From Acanthornis magna (Eukaryota > Chordata > Aves > Passeriformes > Acanthizidae): a DNA stretch of 64,000 nt. Of this stretch, positions 24,706 to 35,230 are shown one piece after another. The stretch covers positions 12,386,501 to 12,450,500 of the forward strand of contig JAWUZG010000056.1 in the NCBI GenBank assembly GCA_036785705.1, in the 5' to 3' direction. The stretch's first letter is position 1, and each line of letters starts with the position of its first letter. The notes under the pieces are model-generated. The model ran no database searches, was not told the DNA's origin, and worked only from the letters and a program-made list of their open reading frames with translations. The position numbers and the translations under genes are program-made.

Positions 24706-26589
24706 GCAGAGCCTAGCTCTGCTTAATTACCATGACTCAGGGAGAATTTTAATAGCGCGGAGAGCGCAGTGCACATGGAGGCATTCTCCTGACCTCTAGA
24801 GGTCTGTCAAAAGAAGAGGAGCATCTGCTCCCTGCAGAAGTTCCTGGAAGAAAAAGGAGGCAGCCCACAAAAATGCTTCTCCTGAAGTTATCCAGGTGCC
24901 ATTCCCAAGTGCTGGGTCACTCACCTGTCCCGCTGCATTTCCCCAGCAGCAGGCTGAGCACCCTTGGGCTGGGGCTTTCTCCTGGCCACTGCCTTCTGCA
25001 GCACCTTCACTATGTGCTGATGAGTTTTTTTGCACAGGCATGGGAGATTTTGGCTGCCAGGGAGATTGAGCAGGCTTTTCATACTGCACAGCAGCATTTA
25101 TGCAGGTGTGGTCCATGTGCAAGGACACTTTGCTCCTAGCTCAGCTCAGAGTTTGGATCCCAGACACTGAAAACACCCTAAGGGCCTTTGCCATCTCCCT
25201 GCCTCCTGCAGCTCAGGGATCTCTGAAATGGTGGTGCTGCTCACACACATTGGGCTCCAAACACACATGGAAGATACATCTCTGCTTTTATTATACTATG
25301 ACAACTCTCGCACAGTTTAGTCACCAGGGTAGAATTCTCCCACTGAACTGAATTCCCCCTATCTTAAAAAATTCAGAACGAAACAGCTCGAAAGCCAAAT
25401 ATTATTGCCAAAATATTGGTATCTCATTAAGGAAAGTGCTGATTTAAGAAGATTTCTTTTTTTTCTTTGCAAGGAGGCATACTACTGGCAAGCCTTGGCA
25501 AGCGTCCTTCAGCCACTCTTGTGCAGTGTTGGTGCAGAAAGCAGTGTGGGTATAAACATGCACATTTACAGACACAGGTATGTGTCTTTCACCCTGTGTC
25601 CCAGAGATGTGCTAAATGCTGAAAATCCCACAGCATGCCTTCTGTATCCTGCAGCCAGGACCTAGTACTGTGTCAAGTGTTTGTCATGCCTACAAATGCT
25701 GGATTTTTAATTATGCACATATATTGTTTCTTTATTAATAAGCTTTGAAGCAGTATTATACAAACTATTATAATGGGAACACCTGTTTCACCTCTTTTGT
25801 GTCCCTTCCTGTGAGCCGCCCTTTTATTAAAATTCAATATTGTGTGCAACAAGCTGCACGCTAAACCAAGCAGAACAGGACATCTGTACAGAGGCGCACA
25901 CCACACCTAATGAATTTGTTTGGGCTAAGAAGCTCAGCTTCTAAGGACCCAAGCTGCCTGTCTTTTGAGCAGCATCATAGAGAGAGACACAGGGAACTCA
26001 AGTGTGCTAGCAAAGACCGTAAAATACATGGATACTGAAAACTGAGCAGGACAGGAAGAAGCTTTTTATCTAAAGAGCAACCTCCTGCTGGAAAATATTG
26101 CCTAGGTGGTCTGAGGGAAGGTGTTCAGAAACGTATCAGAGCATTTCTTGTTCTGCGCTAGGAAATCTCTTCACAAACAGCATAAAACCAGAAAGATGAC
26201 ATGGTGCTTTTAATCATGCATCAATATTAATAATAATCATCACTGGTAATCACTGGAGTCCTTGCAGGCGGTAATGCTACAACACACTGTACATTCATCC
26301 TTGTCCTTGAGCCTCACAAAGCAGTGACAGAGTTGGGAGCCTCTTGCATGATAAAATCAGCTCCATTTGGATTCAGGGCAATTCCCCATTTGCAGCAGCA
26401 GAGCCTAAGACACGTGAGAAGATCAGGCAGTGAGAAGTGTGAGAAGAAGTGACATGGCTTCATGCTTTAGGGATATAGGGCACATGTGTGGGTTCTCAGT
26501 TTGTGCTAAATTCTCAGAAACTGAGAGGCAATTTTAGGAGAAATCTAATTTTTCTCCATTTGGGGATTAAAGAAACTGGTCTGATTGAT
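24706..26589. other. Non-coding, no firm gene
   Basis: A minus-strand segment (24927-25109) lies between an AG acceptor-like site and a perfect CAG/GTGAGT donor. It is open in two frames with no clear winner, so I do not call it an exon. The AGCGCGGAGAGCGC patch near 24754 is CpG-bearing. The rest is unremarkable. Confidence 0.5.
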
Positions 26590-26660
26590 GCTTGGGATAA
26601 ATTCACTCCTGGATATTGCCACCATCACTAATCTGTTTGTGAATTTAGCCCAGGTTTCCA
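26590..26660 (+). repeat. Old interspersed repeat, short piece
   Basis: GGGATAAATTCACTCCTGGA near-matches the copy at 19128, and the piece ends with GTGAATTTAGCCCAGG, a phrase typical of the end of this kind of repeat. The short length limits certainty. Confidence 0.35.
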
Positions 26661-27196
26661 GAGGATCATTATGTATTGTCACTGCTGCCTTCCCTTCTGC
26701 GGCACGTTGGATTTCCTATGCTGCTGCTGAGATACAGCCAGCTCAGAAACATGCACAGCCTGACCCAACCTGTTGAATGCACTGTAAAAATTCTGATCAG
26801 ACAGAAATCAGAGACATGCTCTACAACTCAAGAGAAATGAATGGCAACAGAAAGCTCTGGTGAAAGGCATCAACAACTGTCACTTCTCCAAGCAAAGGCT
26901 GCCTAAAGTCAGAAAAAGAGAATCATCTCTGATTTTGTGGTCTCAAAATACTATTCCTTAGGTCAGTCTGTATGAAAACACATACTAGAGGCAGCCGTGG
27001 AACTGGGGATTATATTTAGGAATGGATGGTCTCACGCAGTTCCACCTGGGCCAGTGGCCCCTCACTCTGCCTGGTGTACAAAGCACAAGGAGTCATCCTC
27101 GGCAGGTGTATGTATACAAATTACACAAACATACAGTCAGTTTTCCATTTGGAACCGGAGCAACACATCTGGGGAGGATGCTGAAGCTGGCAAACA

Positions 27197-27368
27197 TCAA
27201 GCTCCCTCATCTTCTGTCTCGCCTTCCACCCACGAGAGGCACTCCTGGATCTCTTGGTCCAGCTCCGAGAATTCCTCTTCGCCATCAGAGCTACTGGCAG
27301 TGTCATAATCAATCTCTTCTGCACAAGGAGGTTCATCATCAGACTCCAGGCTGCTGTTGCTGCATCTT
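27197..27368 (-). CDS. Probable 3'-terminal coding exon with acidic C-terminus
   Basis: On the minus strand a pyrimidine-rich tract ending CTGCAG (27369-27374) is followed by one leftover base and 56 codons to a TGA at 27197-27199. The same frame has a TGA immediately upstream of the acceptor, so the open part begins where the splice site predicts. The peptide is strikingly acidic: about 21 of 56 residues are D or E, and the only basic residue is an arginine at position 1. Short blocks are LESDDEPP, EEIDYDTASSSDGEEE and FSELDQEIQECLSWVE. Three sites fit the casein kinase 2 pattern S-x-x-D/E (SDDE, SDGE, SELD). The last block could form a short amphipathic helix. Unlike its surroundings the segment keeps several CpGs, which fits coding constraint. 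I do not recognise the protein. Earlier exons would lie at higher coordinates on the minus strand; none was identified. Chance is still possible. Confidence 0.45.
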
Positions 27369-27374
27369 CTGCAG

Positions 27375-28070
27375 AAAAATCACAAGAGAGACTGGGCGTC
27401 ACCAAAGGAGGGGGTGTTCTCAGGGGGAAGGGCAAGCAACAGGGAAATGCTTTTTCTGGGTTCAGCCTTGGTTCTGTTAGCAAGGGATGAGATGGCACTA
27501 AGCTCCTGTGTGTCTGTGTCTGTCACACCAATGAGAGGGATAAAATGAAGAGTGATACTTTCTGACCTCTCACGAGTAAGGCATTATTATTCCTATCACT
27601 ATTACTGCTATTGTTTATACAGAAACAGAGTGCTTTACATACAGACAACACCGTTCTTGCCTTGAGGCACTTACAAGGTTACAGAAGCTGAAATACAGCA
27701 GAGAAGAAGGTATTTTCTAGAATACATTCACTATTCAGTTTCCAGAAGGTTGCTGGTTTAATCATCATCCCCCTCACTGTAGTCCCACATTTAGTGTAAG
27801 ACCTAATTAATCCAGGTGGTTGAAGTGCTTTGGCATTTTTTCCTCCTGTTCTGGGCAAGCTCAGAGCTCTGCTAAAAAGAGGCAGCACAAACGAAAAACG
27901 GAGCCTCTTGGATCTTCAGGCACACTGGCTCCAGGGCAGGCAGAAGCACCAGGAGTGGCTGTATTTTGGGAAGAGCTTGGAAAGGCTTTGATAGCATGAC
28001 TTCCTGAGGAAGGGCCAAATCCAGAGCCAAGCCTGAATGGCTGAGGAAAGACTCTAAGTGGGTGTCACAG
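27375..28070. other. Non-coding; would be intron of the minus-strand candidate gene
   Basis: The overlapping plus frames at 27022-27548 are antisense shadows of the acidic exon and its intron. Apart from the MIR-like piece at 27600-27690, nothing was recognised. Confidence 0.5.
27600..27690 (+). repeat. MIR-family-like SINE fragment
   Basis: CAGAGTGCTTTACATACAGA is followed by CTTGCCTTGAGGCACTTACA and then AAGCTGAAATACAG. The order resembles amniote MIR-type SINEs ('gcgctgtacaaacac...tgccccgaagagcttacagtctaa'). Confidence 0.5.
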
Positions 28071-28210
28071 CCACGTCATCTGGCCCTCCTTACGTCATCT
28101 TACCCCACCTTGGCCTCCTGCCATTTATTCAAAGGAATGGCCCCAGGCTTTCCTTACACGCCCACTTTCAATGCACACGGCATTAGGTGTGTCTGATGCA
28201 ATATTTATGG
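28071..28210. promoter_or_regulatory. Candidate regulatory patch with two CRE-like sites
   Basis: Two ACGTCAT words at 28073-28079 and 28092-28098 lie 19 bases apart on the same strand. The core ACGTCA is the conserved half of the CREB/ATF site TGACGTCA. An AGGAATGG (TEAD-like) word follows near 28132. The segment is less A/T-rich than its flanks. Function is inferred from motifs only. Confidence 0.3.
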
Positions 28211-29299
28211 CAGAAATATGACCACTAAACTGGGGAACCTTCTCCTCCCAAGCTGCCCACATCCCATCTGGCCTTTAGCCCATGAGGGTAACTGGGTAAC
28301 TTTTTGAGACCAGAAAGAAGCCTGCGATTTGAGTGTCAGTCTGGATGAAACAGAGGAATAGATACTGCGTTTTTCACCTCCAGGTCAATGTTTTCGATCA
28401 AACTCAGAGCAGGGGAATGTATTGCTTTGGGGGACTGGGAAAGGAATAATAATATTCCACCTCTGGGCCAGAGTTTCTAATTTGTCCCGAGTTGGGAAGA
28501 ATAAATGTCTTGGCAGATGGAGCATACACAGCTTTAATGTGTGGTCTGCTCATTTTCATGTCAGTAACCAGAATAATCTTCCAGCTTTCAGCTGTTTCAC
28601 AGCAGTGCCAGCAAGTGAGGTTTCAGAACATACCAAAGGTGTAAAGTATTGCTTTTGGATGTATTGATCCCTCCCCTCTTCTGCACTCCAAGAAAGGTGT
28701 AAGATTTTCCTAGGTCTGAGGCTCCAGGTCTTAACTGCGTGCAGACCACTCTGCAGCAGAAACAAGCAGTGTCAGCCCACATCTCTCCTTCTCTGGCTGA
28801 TCTCTGGCTTAGTTTACTTCAAAGGCTGGGTATAAAGGATTTTCTGAGAGCTTAATAGAGCTGTACAGCTTAAAAATAAATAAAAGAATAATTATGCACT
28901 TTTACAGTTTCTGGCTCTACTTCAGTCTGCTCAGAAATCTGGGTCAGGAAGAACTCATACTGAAAATGAGGATGTGACATGAAACAAAACAAACAAACCA
29001 GGACAATCCTCCCAGCACAAACAGCAACAGCAGTGGTCCCAGCTGAGTCTGACCAGTGGGTTTGATTTCTTCTTTTATTTTTCATATGCAGGCATGGCAT
29101 GAATTACCATGATACTGAGTACCTATGATAATGTTCAAAGCTGACTAAACCCAGGGGAACCAGAATTTTCATTTATAAGCCCTGCTCTTGCAGATTTGCA
29201 ATCAAAAAGAAGCAAAGCATACCTACTTTCAATATTGCACTTGTACATTTTGAAGGAGCTGCTAATGCCATTGGGACAGAACATAGTTGTTACCCAACT
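28211..29299. other. Non-coding, no gene seen
   Basis: Short frames only; no splice-supported exon and no recognisable repeat. Confidence 0.55.
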
Positions 29300-29375
29300 C
29301 TGATATTTTACAGATGGAACAGTTTGAAGCCTAGGAACTGAAGGTCAAACATTTGCATTAACAGGATAATTGGGG
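29300..29375 (+). repeat. MIR-like SINE fragment, weak
   Basis: GATATTTTACAGATGGAACA followed by AGCCTAGGAACTGAAGGTCA resembles the MIR 'attttacagatggggaaactgaggc...aaggtcac' block. It is short and diverged. Confidence 0.4.
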
Positions 29376-30429
29376 GGGAAAAAGTCCCTATTATGACTTA
29401 AATCTGGGAAGTAAAACAACAGGATGTTCTGAATTTTTCAGTAATTTAAGTGATTTTAGGACTGTATTTCTGACAAAAAGGGGAAAATGCCTCCTACCAC
29501 GAAAACATTTTGCTAGTGAAAGGAAATCTGGAAGACAACACACAGAGAAAGGCAAAAGCCACATTACAAAGCAATGCAAATGGGCTGGTTCCAAGCAGCA
29601 GGTCCTTCTGAAAGAGGAGAGGTGGCAGCATATGGCGCTTGGAGGAGCCAGCCAGTCCCACCAACCAAGTGCCACTCCTTGCATGTGCTTCTCCACGCCA
29701 CAGAGATCAGCTCCTTCCATGCAAATGGTGAAACACGGTAATGAACAGGAACGCCAACATCTAGACTATTGCATTGTTTCCCAACGGAGCTTTGGGGGTT
29801 TGTTTGTTTATTTTTAATCTGATCTTTAAAAGTTGCAAAAGAATTCACTACCACCCACCCCCCATTAAAAAAAAAAAAAAAAAAGAAAGAAAACAAACCT
29901 GAGACAAAAAACAAAAACAAAACAAAAGCGAAACAAAAAAACCTATCCAGGAGACATGAAACAGATTTATCAAAGAATAATGATGTTGTCTTACAGAAGG
30001 TAAACAAAGAGGAAAACCAATGACACTACATTATAGAGCTCCAAGACAAATATAGACTATGAATACCACTGAACATGAACACTGCACAGAAGAGAGGGGG
30101 GAAGGCTGGTGATATATTCTACAGCCAACAGTGCCCCAGCTATCACAGTAAAACATGTACACATTTGGTTGATCTTCAAAACCTACAGCCTCGTAGCCCT
30201 CATCTATTCCAGCTGATGGGAGCCACAACAGCAATTTGCAACTTCATGATGTGATAAATAGAATTTCTTTGTTTTGATTTTTAATTTGCATATTTACTCA
30301 GATATGACTTAATCTTAATTAGTTCTCCTTTTCTACGTGGGTGTGGTTTTTTTTTTGTTTGCTCAGTTTTGGAAAGCAAGGAAGATTTGGATCCCTGTGA
30401 AATAATTCTGGGGTTTTTGCTGACTTAAT
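29376..30429. other. Non-coding with A-rich tract
   Basis: Apart from the A18 run and its A-rich extension (29867-29942) nothing was recognised. The 147-codon minus frame is driven by the translated T-rich complement of that tract. Confidence 0.55.
29867..29942 (+). repeat. Poly(A) and A-rich tract
   Basis: A run of 18 A residues is followed by AAAGAAAACAAAC-type A-rich sequence. It is preceded by a C-rich patch. It is most simply a low-complexity tract; no retrocopy body was recognised upstream. Confidence 0.8.
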
Positions 30430-30487
30430 GGGAGAAGGAGAAGGAGAAGGAGAAGGAGAAGGAGAAGAAGGAGAAAGGAGAAGGGAG
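30430..30487 (+). repeat. GGAGAA hexamer/trinucleotide-type purine repeat
   Basis: About nine near-perfect AGGAGA-type units make a 58-base all-purine run. It creates glycine/glutamate-rich nonsense frames. Confidence 0.95.
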
Positions 30488-33400
30488 CCCAGTGCCTCCC
30501 TATATGTCAGCGTAACTGGAACTTCGTGGTGTGACTGGAAAACACTTTCTTCAGGTGCCTACTGTCAACCCCTCATTCTGAGTCAGCCTGCCAGGTCACA
30601 GCTGGACAGAAACCTCTCAAGTCAGCTGTCCTGCTGAGCCAGACCTCGGCACAGACCCTGGAGCTGTGGAGATAAACTATAGCTACACTCTGCACATGGG
30701 ATGAGCGGCGATCTCTCTTCCATACATAATTCTCATCCACTTTTACCTGCACTTCCAGGAAATGGAGAAAACTACAGCTTTTTTGAGATTTTTCACTCCC
30801 ATTTTGCCTGCGTGGCAGGTCACTCACTCTCTGTATATTCTGCTGGCAGACTCAAAATAGAACGTTTCATTTTTTCTGCTGGAAAGAACGGGCACTGACA
30901 ACCGTCCCTCTTAGGGAATCTGTGACTATTGTTCAGGGTTTCTGCTTGACCTTCGCTTGACAGACCTCGCAGTTGCAATGCATTACAGAAGGAAGTGAAG
31001 CATTTACTTTTTTTTTCTCATATTGCTCCTCTCACTCTTGAAAATTTTTGCAGCCTTGCCAGAGAGAAGCTGGAAGTGGGGTGGGGGGGTTAAATGCATC
31101 ACATAAAAAGGAGGAACAAGCTGAGGCTGGAGACCACTGATGGTCATGGACATACCAATGACTCTCTCTGAAGGATGGATCAACAAACAAGCAAACGTGT
31201 CCTCAGCGTCTCTCTGCAGTGAAAAATAACGTCCCGGCATAATCACCCTGTCTGTAACCCTATTTTCTCCCTGTGTTAAACCTTCACTCCATCATGGTAT
31301 GTCCCAATCCTTTGGAAGCTGCCCAAAGCAGGGATGTGGCTGTGTATAATGAGCCAAAAACATCTCTGATACAGTTCATAGGCTAAATAAGGCAGGAAAT
31401 GGCTTTACTGAAATTTTTGAAGAGATGAAACCTTCTTGTGTGTGAAAGCAGAAAAAAGGTTAAAGTCTGATTAAACAGGCCAAGTTCTCAGCAGTTACAA
31501 GAAGTGTGCAGTTTTCCCCCCTCAAATAGGGCCCAGAGACCCCAGAAAGTTCCCTGACCACAATTATCACCTTGCAGAAGGGGAATGCCTCATTCTTTTC
31601 CAAAGAAGTTTGACCTATTTTATGAATAGTTACCAGTGCTGGTAAATAAAGTGTCCTGCAGCTTTTAAAGATATGCTGCCCTCTCCTTAGTGAATTGGAA
31701 TTGCCTTGCCCTTCTGGCTTTTTGACATTAAAATTCCACCTACACCACCAAATGTAGAGGGGTGTGTGGTCTTGCACAGTTTTGCTTTTGAGGAAACCAT
31801 ATGTTTTATTAAAAACAGGAACACTGCTTCTGAAGGCTGGTAATGAATCTAAAATGAACCTTAAGCAGACACATTTACAGTAATCCCAGAGTACAATTCT
31901 GCCTTTAATTGCTTCATAAAATAGTATTTTAGGACATAAATGAAACAACTATGATGCTTTCAGGTAATTACACCTGTAAGAAATACAACACAGCAGCAAG
32001 ATGCCAGCAAAGAAGGGCTTTAATCTGCCCTTTGTGTCTGGATTCAGTTGCTGCAAGGTGCGTTGTACACCTTGTAATGACTTTCTAATTTCTCCTCTGC
32101 TGTTCAGCAGCTCCCCAGACAGCAGCCTGGCACCCTCCTGCCTGAGAAACGCCAGACAAGGCTTTATTTAGTCCCTGACCTCACAAGGGAGAGGATCAGC
32201 TCTGTACTGACAAAAGATGACTCCAGCCTTAAGAGCTATTGCTTTCCCCTCCATTGTCGCTACCCAGCAAAAGCTAATGATGTTAACTTTGCAGACTCCC
32301 AAGAGATTTCCCTTCCCAAAGACTCTTTGACAAGGACTTTTGCATCACACAACATCTCCTGAGAAAGCCCAAGGCAGTGCCAGGTGCCCTGGCTTTCAGC
32401 CCACCATGGCCCATCCTTTCACCAGCAACGTGAATGTAATTAAACATGGCCTTGAATTCTGTTTGCTGTGCCTGAGAGATGTTTGGTCTTGTTCTGAGAG
32501 TAGTTTGAGGGGTTTTTTTCCCTTTTTTTCCTTCCTGCTGCAAATAACCAAGAGAAAGGTGTAATTCATTGCTAAGGCTCGAACTAATTAGTTTTTCAGA
32601 AGTTCCCAGGCTAATTGTAGACTGCAATATTTATAATTGATTTGGCCAGATTAGAAATGGGTGTCTGGTGCACCAGTTAGATAAGCAAGGGGCAAATGGG
32701 TTTTATTTAGAAGAGAAGGGAAGACAGCTTGTAAATAAAAGGAGAGCACGAAGAGGCAGGAACAGGCTGACTCCTGGCCAATACTGTCCCCTAATGTTCA
32801 TTCAGCCTTGCAACAATTTAGCCCTGGGTCAGCATTTTACTCACATCTACCATAAAGCATTATTTTCCCCAGGAATGGCTGCTTCCAGTCCCCTCAGCAA
32901 TGAGGAGGTGCCTGATGGTGCTGTAGGAGCAGGGGAGGCGTTGGGCACACAGCTCTCATCACTCGTGGTTGGGAAATGGAAATGCGTTGCACGGACATGG
33001 AGAACTGTAATTTAATGGAATTACACCACGCCTTTGGGACAGCTTTGATCCGCCTGTGAAATGTGATTTTGCAGAGAGGACAAGAAGGCCTCTTTGTCCC
33101 ATTTGAAGGGTACCTGACATTACATGACATTCCTGGATTTCAGGTACCTCAGCTCAAACCCAGGCGTGTTTGTAATGCTAACCATTAAAATTCACACAGT
33201 CTTCAGACTGGCAGGATGGAAAAAGCTGTTGAGAAGCCAGAGGCTGTGGATTCAGTCTTATGAACAATCATTAATTTCCTCCTAATGGAGGACCAATCTA
33301 TATATCAGTGCAGGGCAAACACTGCATCTTTAGCATTCTTATAGCTGTAGGGTTGTGAGCATTAATAAAACCCACTGACTTGAACAGATACAAGTCAGCC

Positions 33401-35172
33401 ACGAAATGAAGTTCTGGCAGCTGCTGCAGACCCCAAACATAATGAGTTTTTCTTCTCTCACCCTTAAACTGTCCTTAGGTTCTGTCTCTTTTTTTTCTTT
33501 AAATACATTCACATTTCAGCACAGGAAAACACCGTCCTGTGGGTACTCTAGGAATGATTTGTGGAATATTCATTTTGGTTTGTGATGATATTTTCTTTCA
33601 CATAGCACAATACCTGGCCTGGTCAAAACATTAATAATTCTGTTAATCTGCTGCTTGCAAGGGCACACATGATCAGAGCAGCTGCATCCCCATCACCACT
33701 GACAAGCTAAACCAGGGTAATTTCCACTTATTATGGTGAGAAATTAATTATACATGAACCTAAACATGGAAAACTCTGGCTTTACCTCCACAGACATACC
33801 AGGCATTCAGCCACACCAAGAAAGTTGAGCCACTCCACCCAAGCTGGGGGAACAGCTCATTCACCCAAAACTGGCATCCAGCACCAGCTTCTGTTTTAAT
33901 TCCTTGGCAATGTGAGATATGCCTGAAGAAAACTTGAGACCTGACTGCCCATATCTGTACAGCACTGTGATCTTGATATTTGGGTCAAAATCCCAGGCAC
34001 CAGAGTTCAAGCCCTGGGACACAAATTTTAAGCAAGTTGAAGACCTTTATAAGAAACATATGATACATTTGTGTGATATACTCAGGCCCAGTTGGGAAAC
34101 TAAGGTTTACAGTGTCTTGGGAAAGCAAAGGCCAAATCTTGCTTTTTAGATCCATATTACACTACAACTTGGTGTTTATTTAAGGGATGGTTTCATATCA
34201 AGTCTATTGTGACCTTGTTATATTCATTAAAAATGAGATGTACCCACAGGAAATAAAAGATGGCTGACACAAAATAGATAGAATAATATCCATCCACCAG
34301 GCAGCACAATCAGTGGCTTGGATTTAGGGTTTAAGGATGAGAGGAAATGCTACCAAAACAGGTGAATTTTGGCTTTCTACAGATTAAGCTTCCTGTGGAA
34401 ATACGAGCAGTCAAGTCCCCTTGTATGGGAAGATATTTACTGAGACTACCAGAACTCATTAGGATACTAAATAATGAAAGAGTTGCTGAAAATATGATTT
34501 TGAAAGTGTTTGGGAGCTTTTCTCACAGTGTCTCTATCTCAAGCAATTTCTTCTCAAAAAGATAATCACATTATTGATGATACTTAGCAGTCCAGCCAAA
34601 GTAATACAGGAAGATTATTGGAATCCTTGTAATTGCTTTTAGATGCTTCCAGTAGTTGAGATATAGGCACTGCACAGGGGAAAGAAATGTGGAAAGATTT
34701 TGGCTTAGATGCTAAAAAACTGTACTGCTGAGGATAAAGAATATGAAGGCAGGCAGGTTCTCCTGAGTTCCTGTTTCCCTTGGTGCTCTTTCACATAATT
34801 CCACTGACTCTATCCAAGTTTTATAATTGGTTCTATATATTTAATATCAAAAGTCCAAGTTTCATATGTACATATCCCTTAGTTCTCCCTGAGAGACTTA
34901 AAGGATTTAGGATTTTGAAAGCAAAATGTTTTAAGATGGCCAAGACATGTCTAAGCTGTGCCTTAGTTACATATCTGTCCTATGTGCAAGGTTATTTTTT
35001 GGGTCAGATAACTACACACACAAATATTTGTTTGCACAGCAGATGACAGACACATCTAATTACTTGACTGAACTAATAATTGCTGTAAATTACTAATTTC
35101 CAACCACTACACCTTGTGAAAGAGAAAGAAACCTCTTCATTGCTAGTTTTTCTTCATGAAAATGATTTATGG
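30488..35172. other. Non-coding, no gene seen
   Basis: The minus frame at 31460-31948 (162 codons) has no domain, and no coding composition was recognised. At 34095-34140 GGGAAACTAAGGTTTACAG may be a worn MIR. No other element was recognised in this 4.7-kb stretch. Confidence 0.5.
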
Positions 35173-35230
35173 TTATTTTTAGCTGGTTTATTTTTAGCTT
35201 GATGGATGGGTATTTTTAGCTGATACCCAT
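35173..35230. promoter_or_regulatory. Candidate MEF2-type site triplet with adjoining inverted repeat
   Basis: TTATTTTTAG occurs at 35173-35182 and 35188-35197, and GTATTTTTAG at 35210-35219. The first two fit the MEF2 consensus YTAWWWWTAR exactly; the third misses only the first base. Each copy continues CT. The third lies between the arms of an 8-base inverted repeat (ATGGGTAT at 35206-35213 and ATACCCAT at 35223-35230). Function is inferred; a local duplication is an alternative explanation. Confidence 0.3.

Noticed and set aside
24927..25109. Minus-strand exon-like segment with a perfect GTGAGT donor
   Set aside because: Two frames are open and neither gives a convincing protein. It also lies downstream of the stop codon of the acidic exon, so it cannot belong to the same reading frame.
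27022..27498. Plus frame of 152 codons and a minus frame of 125 codons around the acidic exon
   Set aside because: Both are alternative-frame shadows. They run through the acceptor and intron, and their peptides lack the coherent acidic composition of the chosen frame.
31460..31948. 162-codon minus frame
   Set aside because: No domain, no coding bias and no flanking exon structure.
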